Of a stretch of DNA of 64,000 nucleotides, positions 58,928 to 64,000 are shown in pieces. The stretch is from BOG-908 sp965199235 (GTDB taxonomy: Bacteria; Pseudomonadota; Alphaproteobacteria; Acetobacterales; Acetobacteraceae), in assembly GCA_965199235.1 (NCBI GenBank), contig CBDAQU010000002.1, forward strand, positions 1,922,001 through 1,986,000, in the 5' to 3' direction. The position numbers and the translations under genes are program-made. A model generated the notes under the pieces. The model was not told where the DNA came from and did not search any database. It saw only the letters and a list, made by a program, of their open reading frames with translations. Every line of letters starts with the position of its first letter. Position 1 is the stretch's first letter.

Positions 58928-60901
58928 TCATGGCGCGGTGCGCTCGGCTTCCACTCTCTGGCCGTCGATCTGGCCGGAGATGTGGGCCACTGCGTCGGTG
59001 GCCCGGTCGTTCCAAGCGATGGTGAGTGCGCCAAGGTGACCGGACGCGGACAGGGCGATGTCTGCCTCTATCCGCCCGTCGAGCTGGTTCCAGTCCACCG
59101 TCCCGGTCACCGCCAGGTCCTCGGTCCATTGCAGCCCGGCCAGATGCAGGGTGTAGCCGTGGCCATTGGCGTTCAGGGTGAAGTGTCCGCCGCGCAGGCC
59201 GGCGACCGCGCCGCTGGTGGTGACCGCGTAGCGGGCTACCGCGTCGCCGACCGTCTCGGCCGCGGCCGAAGCCAGAGCCAGCGCCTCGTTCGTGGCCGTG
59301 CTGCCGTCGCGCGAGGCTGCCGGCGCCACCTCGCGCCAGCGGACGGCAAAGGCGGGCACGGTGCGGATCGGCCGTACGCGCAGCACGCAGGAGGTGTCGC
59401 CGGGATTGCCGCCGGTCTCGACGAAGTGCAGTACGATCGGGCCGGCGCAACGGGCGATGTCGCCGCCGTAGGGAGGCACGAACACGCCGCCATCGCCCAC
59501 CGCGGTCTCGTGCCCGGTGTTGCGTACCACCACGAACCAGGCCTCGGGGAACAGCGCAGTGGTGCGCGCGGCTTCCCGCGGCGAGGTCACGGTGTCCAGT
59601 TCGCCCGCCAGCACCAGCACGGGAATTTTGGGAAACGCCGCATCGCGCGGCACAGGATGGCCCGGCGCGATGCCGGCGGGCGGCGCGGGCCAAACCAGGC
59701 AGCTGTCGAGCGCCTCCGGGTCGGTGGGTGCTGCGAGCACCTCGTCCAGCGTGAAGGGTGCGTAGAGGCCGGGGTCGCTGGCCGATTTCGCGGCGATCGC
59801 GGCGGCGAACTGGCGGCGCCGTTCGGACTCGGGGGCACGCAGGTCGTAGAGCGGACGATAGTCCTGGCACTCGACCGCGGTCGCCAGCCCGGTGCTGAAG
59901 GCGCGCGCCGGGCCGCCGCCTGCGTCGCCGTCTTCCGCCTCGGCCACCAGCCGCAGCAGCGGCAGCGCGTCGTTGGCATCTAGGTAGGCGCGGGCGGCGG
60001 CGTCCAGGTCGCGATAGGCGACCAGGTTGTCGCCCACCACGGCGAAGACCAGGAACAGCGCCGGCGCGTCGGCGGTGACCGCACGCCTCTCGCCGTTGGC
60101 GCCCGGCGCTTCGCCGGTGACGGGCTGGCGCCGCAGCGACGTCAGCAGCGCTTGCAGGCGCATCGTGGCGCTCGGTCCGCCGGCCGTCACCGCGTCGCGG
60201 CAGGCGGGCGAGCGGGCGCAGACGCGCTCCAGCGACACCGGTCCGTTCTCTATCTCGCTGGCGAACCAGGGCGTGCCGCCGAGCACCGGGTAGGCGCTGT
60301 CCAGCACCATCGTGCGCAGCAGGCCGGGGTGGCGGGCGGCGAACACCTGGCCGAAGAACGTGGCGTAGCTGTCGCCGTAGTAGTCGACCGGACCGGTCGA
60401 CAGCGCTCCCAGCACGGCGGCCACGTCGTCTGCGGCGAGGTCCGAGCCGTACAGCCAGGCGGTGCGGCCCAACTGCCAGCCGCAGGCGCGGATGGCGGCC
60501 AGATGCGGGTCGCGCGCGCGCTGCAGGCGGGGGCAGTCGATGGCGCCGGAACGGCCGGTGCCGCGCTTGTCGATCAGCAGTATGTCGCGCCGGGTGCGCA
60601 GCGGCGCGAACAGGCGCACGTAGCCGTCGCGCGACCCGGTGGTTGAATAGCCCGGGCCGCCCTCCTGCGCCACGATGGTGCCGGCGGACGCAGCGGGGTT
60701 GGTGTGCTGGTAGAGCTCGAAGCCGATGTCGATGCTGCCCGGCACATGACCGCTCGGATCGAGCGGCCGGGTCAGGGTGCCGCAATAGCCGTCATACTCG
60801 TCGATGCAGTGGGTCAGCGTGACGCTGCCGACGGTGATCGTCTGTGCCGCCGCGAACGGCGCCCAGGCGAGCACGGCCAGGCAGAGCAGCAGACGGAGCA
60901 T
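58928..60901 (-). CDS. secreted alpha/beta hydrolase (S33 peptidase-like)
   Basis: This 657-residue protein has a signal peptide (MLRLLLCLAVLAWAPFAAAQ) and an alpha/beta hydrolase domain like tripeptidyl aminopeptidases. TIVAQEGGPGYSTTG gives the oxyanion region, DILLIDKRGTGRS is also typical, and VDYYGDSYATFFGQ carries the nucleophile Ser near residue 178. VLVLAGELDTVT provides the Asp and NTGHETAV the His. Residues after about 500 form a beta-rich extension (TVDWNQLDGRIEADIALS, LTIAWNDRATDAVAHI) not found in most members. It is periplasmic or extracellular; the substrate is unknown. It is divergent from moaD. Confidence 0.86.
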   Translation of the reverse strand: MLRLLLCLAVLAWAPFAAAQTITVGSVTLTHCIDEYDGYCGTLTRPLDPSGHVPGSIDIGFELYQHTNPAASAGTIVAQEGGPGYSTTGSRDGYVRLFAPLRTRRDILLIDKRGTGRSGAIDCPRLQRARDPHLAAIRACGWQLGRTAWLYGSDLAADDVAAVLGALSTGPVDYYGDSYATFFGQVFAARHPGLLRTMVLDSAYPVLGGTPWFASEIENGPVSLERVCARSPACRDAVTAGGPSATMRLQALLTSLRRQPVTGEAPGANGERRAVTADAPALFLVFAVVGDNLVAYRDLDAAARAYLDANDALPLLRLVAEAEDGDAGGGPARAFSTGLATAVECQDYRPLYDLRAPESERRRQFAAAIAAKSASDPGLYAPFTLDEVLAAPTDPEALDSCLVWPAPPAGIAPGHPVPRDAAFPKIPVLVLAGELDTVTSPREAARTTALFPEAWFVVVRNTGHETAVGDGGVFVPPYGGDIARCAGPIVLHFVETGGNPGDTSCVLRVRPIRTVPAFAVRWREVAPAASRDGSTATNEALALASAAAETVGDAVARYAVTTSGAVAGLRGGHFTLNANGHGYTLHLAGLQWTEDLAVTGTVDWNQLDGRIEADIALSASGHLGALTIAWNDRATDAVAHISGQIDGQRVEAERTAP

Positions 60902-60987
60902 GGGGCTGCATAGCCGCCCAGGGACGCAGGTTGCAACGACAGCCCGCCACGTTGGTGGGATGCGCGCAGGTTGGTATAAGCGGGCGC

Positions 60988-61251
60988 ATGACGCGACCAG
61001 TCAAGATTCTGTATTTCGCCTGGGTGAGGGAGCGCACGGGCACTGGCGAGGAGGACGTGACCCTGCCTGCCGGCGTGTCCAGCATCGCCACGCTGGTTGC
61101 CTGGCTGCGGGCGCGCGGCCCCGGCTACGAGGCGGCGTTCGCCAACCCAGGGCTCGTGCGCGCCGCGGTCAACCAGGTGTTTGCGCGCCCCGGCACGGCC
61201 GTCGGCCCCGGCGACGAGGTCGCGTTCTTTCCGCCGGTGACGGGTGGCTGA
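60988..61251 (+). CDS. moaD: molybdopterin synthase sulfur carrier subunit
   Basis: MoaD is the ubiquitin-like small subunit of molybdopterin synthase; its C-terminal Gly-Gly is thiocarboxylated and donates sulfur. The 87-residue protein has VKILYFAWVRERTGTGEEDVTL, LVAWLRARGPGYEAAF, AVNQVFARPGTAVGPGDEVAFFPPVTGG with the GG at the very end. The ATG at 60988 is the family start; the frame runs open upstream through non-matching sequence. It overlaps moaE by eight bases, giving a moaD-moaE pair. Confidence 0.93.
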   Translation: MTRPVKILYFAWVRERTGTGEEDVTLPAGVSSIATLVAWLRARGPGYEAAFANPGLVRAAVNQVFARPGTAVGPGDEVAFFPPVTGG

Positions 61252-61705
61252 CCCTGTGACGGCCGTGCGGGTCCAGGACCAGGATTTCGACGTCGGCGCG
61301 GAAACCGCAGCCTTGCGCGCGGCGGCACCCGAGGCGGGTGCGCTGGCAAGTTTCGTGGGCGTGGTGCGCAGCGAGCCCGCTTGTCCGATCGCCGCGCTGA
61401 CGCTGGAGCACTATCCGGCGATGACGCAGGCGGCACTCGGGCGGATTGCCGCCGAGGCGGTCGCTAGATTCGGGCTGCTGGGCTGCACGGTGATCCACCG
61501 TGTCGGCCGATTGCTGCCGGGCGCGCAGATCGTGCTGGTGCTGGCAGCGGCGAGTCATCGGCAGGCGGCGCTGGACGGCACCGGCTACCTGATCGACTGG
61601 CTGAAGATGGGCGCCCCGTTCTGGAAGTCCGAGGAGCTTACCGACGGCACCAGGCGATGGGTCGAGGCGCGCGAGGAGGATGCCGAGGCTTCGGCCAGGT
61701 GGTGA
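61244..61705 (+). CDS. moaE: molybdopterin synthase catalytic subunit
   Basis: MoaE converts precursor Z to molybdopterin together with MoaD. The 153-residue protein shows ASFVGVVRSE, LTLEHYPAMTQAALGRIAAEAVARF, VIHRVGRLLPGAQIVLVLAAASHRQAAL and YLIDWLKMGAPFWKSEE with the catalytic Lys. The GTG at 61244 overlaps moaD; a GTG at 61256 is a second candidate that fits the family equally well. It is followed at once by the LLM monooxygenase. Confidence 0.93.
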   Translation: MADPVTAVRVQDQDFDVGAETAALRAAAPEAGALASFVGVVRSEPACPIAALTLEHYPAMTQAALGRIAAEAVARFGLLGCTVIHRVGRLLPGAQIVLVLAAASHRQAALDGTGYLIDWLKMGAPFWKSEELTDGTRRWVEAREEDAEASARW

Positions 61706-63030
61706 GCGGCGCGCGCCGGCAGATCCGGCTGCACGCCTTCGAGATGGCCTGCGTCGGCCACATCCAGCAGGGGCTGTGGCGCCATCCGCGGGATCGTGCG
61801 GTGGACTACGCCAGCCTCGATCACTGGGTGGAGCTGGCGCGCACGCTGGAGCGCGGGCTGTTCGACGGGCTGTTCCTGGCCGACGTGCTGGGCGTCTACG
61901 ACGTTTATGGCGGCTCGGCCGATGCCGCCCTCCGCCACGCCGTGCAGGTGCCCAACGCCGACCCGGCGATGCTGGTGCCGGCGATGGCGCACGCGACCAG
62001 ACATCTGGGCTTCGCCATCACGGCCAATACCGGCGCCGAGCACCCGTTCGTGTTCGCGCGGCGGATGAGCACGCTCGATCACCTGACGCGCGGGCGCATC
62101 GGCTGGAACGTGGTGACCGGCTACCTCGATTCGGCCGCCCGGGCGCTCGGCCTGCCGCAGCAGGACGGGCACGATTCGCGTTACGACGCGGCGGACGATT
62201 TCGTGCGCGCCGCGCGGCTGCTGTGGGAGGAGAGCTGGGAGGACGGCGCGGTGCTGCGCGACCGGCAGACCGGCGTGTACGCCGATCCGTTTCGCGTGCA
62301 CGAGGTGGCGCATCAGGGTGCCGGCTGGAGCATGCGAGGCAGGCATTTGTGCGAGCCGTCGCCGCAGCGCAGGCCGGTGATCTACCAGGCGGGCGCGTCC
62401 GCACGCGGCAGGCGTTTCGCGGCCGAGCACGCAGAATGCGTGTTCGTCAACGCGACCACGCATCCGCAGGTCGCAGGGCTGGTCGCCGGCTTGCGCGCCG
62501 AGGCGGCGGGGCTCGGCCGCACGCTGCGCGTCTTCGCCGGCATGACGGCCGTGGTGGGCAGGGACGCGGCGGAGGCGCAGGCGAAATTCCAGGACTACCA
62601 GGGTTACGCCAGCGTGGAGGGTGCGCTGGTGCAGTCGGCCGGCTCGATGGGCGTGGATCTTGCGGCCCTGGCCGGGGACGAGCCGCTCCCCGCTTCTGGC
62701 GGCACGCAGGCAGTGGTCTCCAACCTGGCGGCGCTGACCGAGGGACGGGCCGTGACCAGGCGGGGTTTCGAGCAGCGCATCAGCCTGGGCGGCCGGCAGG
62801 CGCCGGTGGTCGGCTCGCCGGCCCAGGTGGCCGACGCGATGCAGGGCTGGATGGAGGCCGCCGACCTGGACGGCTTCGTGCTGGCCCGCACCGTCGCCCC
62901 CGAGTGTTTCGTGGATTTCGTGACGCTGGTCGTGCCGGAGTTGCAGCGCAGGGGTGTTTACAAGACGGCCTACGCCGGGGGTACTCTGCGCGAAAAGCTG
63001 TTCGGGGCAAGCGAGGGGAACGCGAGATGA
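61702..63030 (+). CDS. FMN-dependent LLM-class monooxygenase (NtaA/SnaA/DszA type)
   Basis: This 442-residue flavin-dependent monooxygenase has a luciferase-like TIM barrel: WVELARTLERGLFDGLFLADVLG, LGFAITANTGAEHPFVFARRMSTLDHLTRGRIGWNVVTG, and QAGASARGRRFAAEHAECVFVNA. The pattern is that of nitrilotriacetate/dibenzothiophene-sulfone monooxygenases, which need a reduced FMN from a partner reductase. The natural substrate is unknown. The GTG at 61702 shares bases with the moaE stop. It overlaps cstA by four bases, which may place it in one transcript with a peptide or pyruvate transporter, but link of function is unclear. Confidence 0.85.
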   Translation: MSGARRQIRLHAFEMACVGHIQQGLWRHPRDRAVDYASLDHWVELARTLERGLFDGLFLADVLGVYDVYGGSADAALRHAVQVPNADPAMLVPAMAHATRHLGFAITANTGAEHPFVFARRMSTLDHLTRGRIGWNVVTGYLDSAARALGLPQQDGHDSRYDAADDFVRAARLLWEESWEDGAVLRDRQTGVYADPFRVHEVAHQGAGWSMRGRHLCEPSPQRRPVIYQAGASARGRRFAAEHAECVFVNATTHPQVAGLVAGLRAEAAGLGRTLRVFAGMTAVVGRDAAEAQAKFQDYQGYASVEGALVQSAGSMGVDLAALAGDEPLPASGGTQAVVSNLAALTEGRAVTRRGFEQRISLGGRQAPVVGSPAQVADAMQGWMEAADLDGFVLARTVAPECFVDFVTLVVPELQRRGVYKTAYAGGTLREKLFGASEGNAR

Positions 63031-64000
63031 AACGACTTGTCTGGGCCGCCGTGGCCGTGATCGGTGCGGGCAGCCTGGCGGTGCTGGCGTTGCACCGCGG
63101 CGAGACGGTCAACGCGCTGTGGCTCGTTGCCGCCTCCCTGTGCGTCTATGCGCTGGCCTACCGGTTCTACAGCCTGTTCCTGGCGACGCGGGTGACGGTG
63201 CTGGATCCTGGACGGCGAACGCCGGCCACTGTGCACAATGACGGGCTGGATTACGTGCCGACCAACCGGTACGTGCTGTTCGGCCACCATTTCGCCGCCA
63301 TCGCCGGTGCGGGGCCGCTGGTGGGGCCGGTGCTGGCGGCACAGATGGGCTACCTGCCGGGCACGCTGTGGATCCTGGTGGGCGTGGTGTTCGCCGGCGC
63401 GGTGCAGGATTTTCTGGTGCTGTTCCTCTCCGTGCGGCGAGACGGGCGATCCCTGGGCGACATGATCCGCACCGAGATGGGCGCGTTCGCCGGCATCGTC
63501 TCCAGCATAGGCATCCTGGCCATCATGGTGATCCTGCTGGCCGTGCTGGGGCTGGTCGTGGTCAAGGCGCTGGCAGGCTCGCCCTGGGGCAGCTTCACGG
63601 TGTTCGCCACCGTGCCGATCGCGCTGCTGATGGGCGTCTATGGGCGGTTCCTGCGCCCCGGCCGGGTGCTGGAGATGTCCGGGATCGGCTTCGTTCTCCT
63701 GATGGCGGCGCTGTGGTACGGCGGCGTGATCGCGGCCGATCCGGCGATGGCGCGCTGGTTCACGTTTTCCGGGCAGGCCTGGGCGCTGATGCTGATCGCC
63801 TACGGGTTCGTGGCCAGCGTTCTGCCGGTGTGGCTGATCCTGGCGCCGAGGGACTATCTCTCGACCTTTCTCAAGATCGGCACGATCTGCGCGCTGGCGC
63901 TGGGCATCGCCGTGGTGATGCCGGAACTGCGCATGCCGGCGGTCAGCCGGTTCATCGACGGTACCGGGCCGGTGTTCGCCGGCAGCGTGTTCCCGTTCCT
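63027..64000 (+). CDS. cstA: carbon starvation protein CstA (C-terminus outside window)
   Basis: This is the N-terminal 324 residues of a CstA-family membrane transporter for peptides or pyruvate. It opens MKRLVWAAVAVIGAGSLAVL and continues with NDGLDYVPTNRYVLFGHHFAAIAGAGPLVGPVLAAQMGYLPGTLW, the CstA signature, then GAVQDFLVLFLSVRRDGRSLGDM and further membrane helices. The ATG at 63027 overlaps the LLM gene stop by four bases. The full gene is about 690 codons, so roughly half lies beyond the window. Confidence 0.95.
   Translation, partial: MKRLVWAAVAVIGAGSLAVLALHRGETVNALWLVAASLCVYALAYRFYSLFLATRVTVLDPGRRTPATVHNDGLDYVPTNRYVLFGHHFAAIAGAGPLVGPVLAAQMGYLPGTLWILVGVVFAGAVQDFLVLFLSVRRDGRSLGDMIRTEMGAFAGIVSSIGILAIMVILLAVLGLVVVKALAGSPWGSFTVFATVPIALLMGVYGRFLRPGRVLEMSGIGFVLLMAALWYGGVIAADPAMARWFTFSGQAWALMLIAYGFVASVLPVWLILAPRDYLSTFLKIGTICALALGIAVVMPELRMPAVSRFIDGTGPVFAGSVFPF

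Noticed and set aside
61657..61701. Extension of the LLM monooxygenase upstream of 61702
   Set aside because: It would overlap moaE by up to 49 bases and gives Gly/Arg-rich residues without family match; a GTG overlapping the moaE stop is preferred.

Overview
The window is GC-rich, densely coded chromosomal DNA from an alphaproteobacterium, most likely Acetobacteraceae (Rhodospirillales). The evidence is a fused transaldolase/phosphoglucose isomerase inside a pentose phosphate operon, a PhaB-type reductase, a DUF6111 gene next to the CCA-adding enzyme, a CIRCE-controlled groESL, and GC-rich palindromic intergenic repeats. The genus cannot be fixed from sequence alone. I see no phage, IS element, CRISPR array or rRNA, and one tRNA.

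Layout. 1-1656 holds lptG (cut by the window edge) and lptF. 1856-8319 is a cell-surface polysaccharide cluster: two GT4 glycosyltransferases, a radical SAM enzyme, a Wzx-like flippase and a heparinase II/III-like protein, followed by rpe. 9095-10468 has a VOC-domain gene remnant and an RsmB-type rRNA methyltransferase. 10661-16626 adds a DUF3431 protein, a GT39/ArnT-like transferase, a single-domain response regulator, an M20 amidohydrolase and the bifunctional GDP-mannose enzyme. 16670-19108 has a secreted Cys-containing protein, phaB and a small unknown.

19157-29651 is one minus-strand run: tkt, tal-pgi, gnd, zwf, a HAD phosphatase, pgl, rpiA and gntK. It encodes the oxidative and most of the non-oxidative pentose phosphate pathway plus gluconate entry; rpe lies at 8.3 kb. 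29860-34344 is an RND efflux adaptor/permease pair without an outer-membrane partner. 34352-36060 is fabD-fabG. 36159-39137 contains a sulfotransferase-like protein, tRNA-Ala(CGC), a DUF3297 gene, a DEDDh exonuclease and a small secreted protein.

39240-41598 is CIRCE-groES-groEL with two terminators. 41727-45111 has a potassium-channel-like protein, a DUF2171 protein and an AI-2E family permease with a long C-terminal extension. 45233-50444 is a signalling block in which a response regulator, a multi-domain hybrid histidine kinase and a second, paralogous response regulator are followed by a pentapeptide-repeat/ion-channel fusion. 50691-56908 has an FtsL-like protein with a Gly/Tyr-rich tail, an APC permease, an L-lactate permease, an orphan RND porter-domain protein and a TetR regulator. 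56940-64000 has cca, DUF6111, a YefM/YoeB-type toxin-antitoxin pair, a secreted S33-like hydrolase, moaD, moaE, an LLM monooxygenase and the start of cstA.

The most unusual content lies between and around ordinary genes. Three families of dispersed structured repeats are present. One is a roughly 117-bp element with terminal inverted repeats whose two copies keep an inner stem despite changed bases. Also notable are a stand-alone RND porter domain, an FtsL-like protein outside a division cluster, and the pentapeptide/channel fusion. No clearly new multi-gene system stands out.
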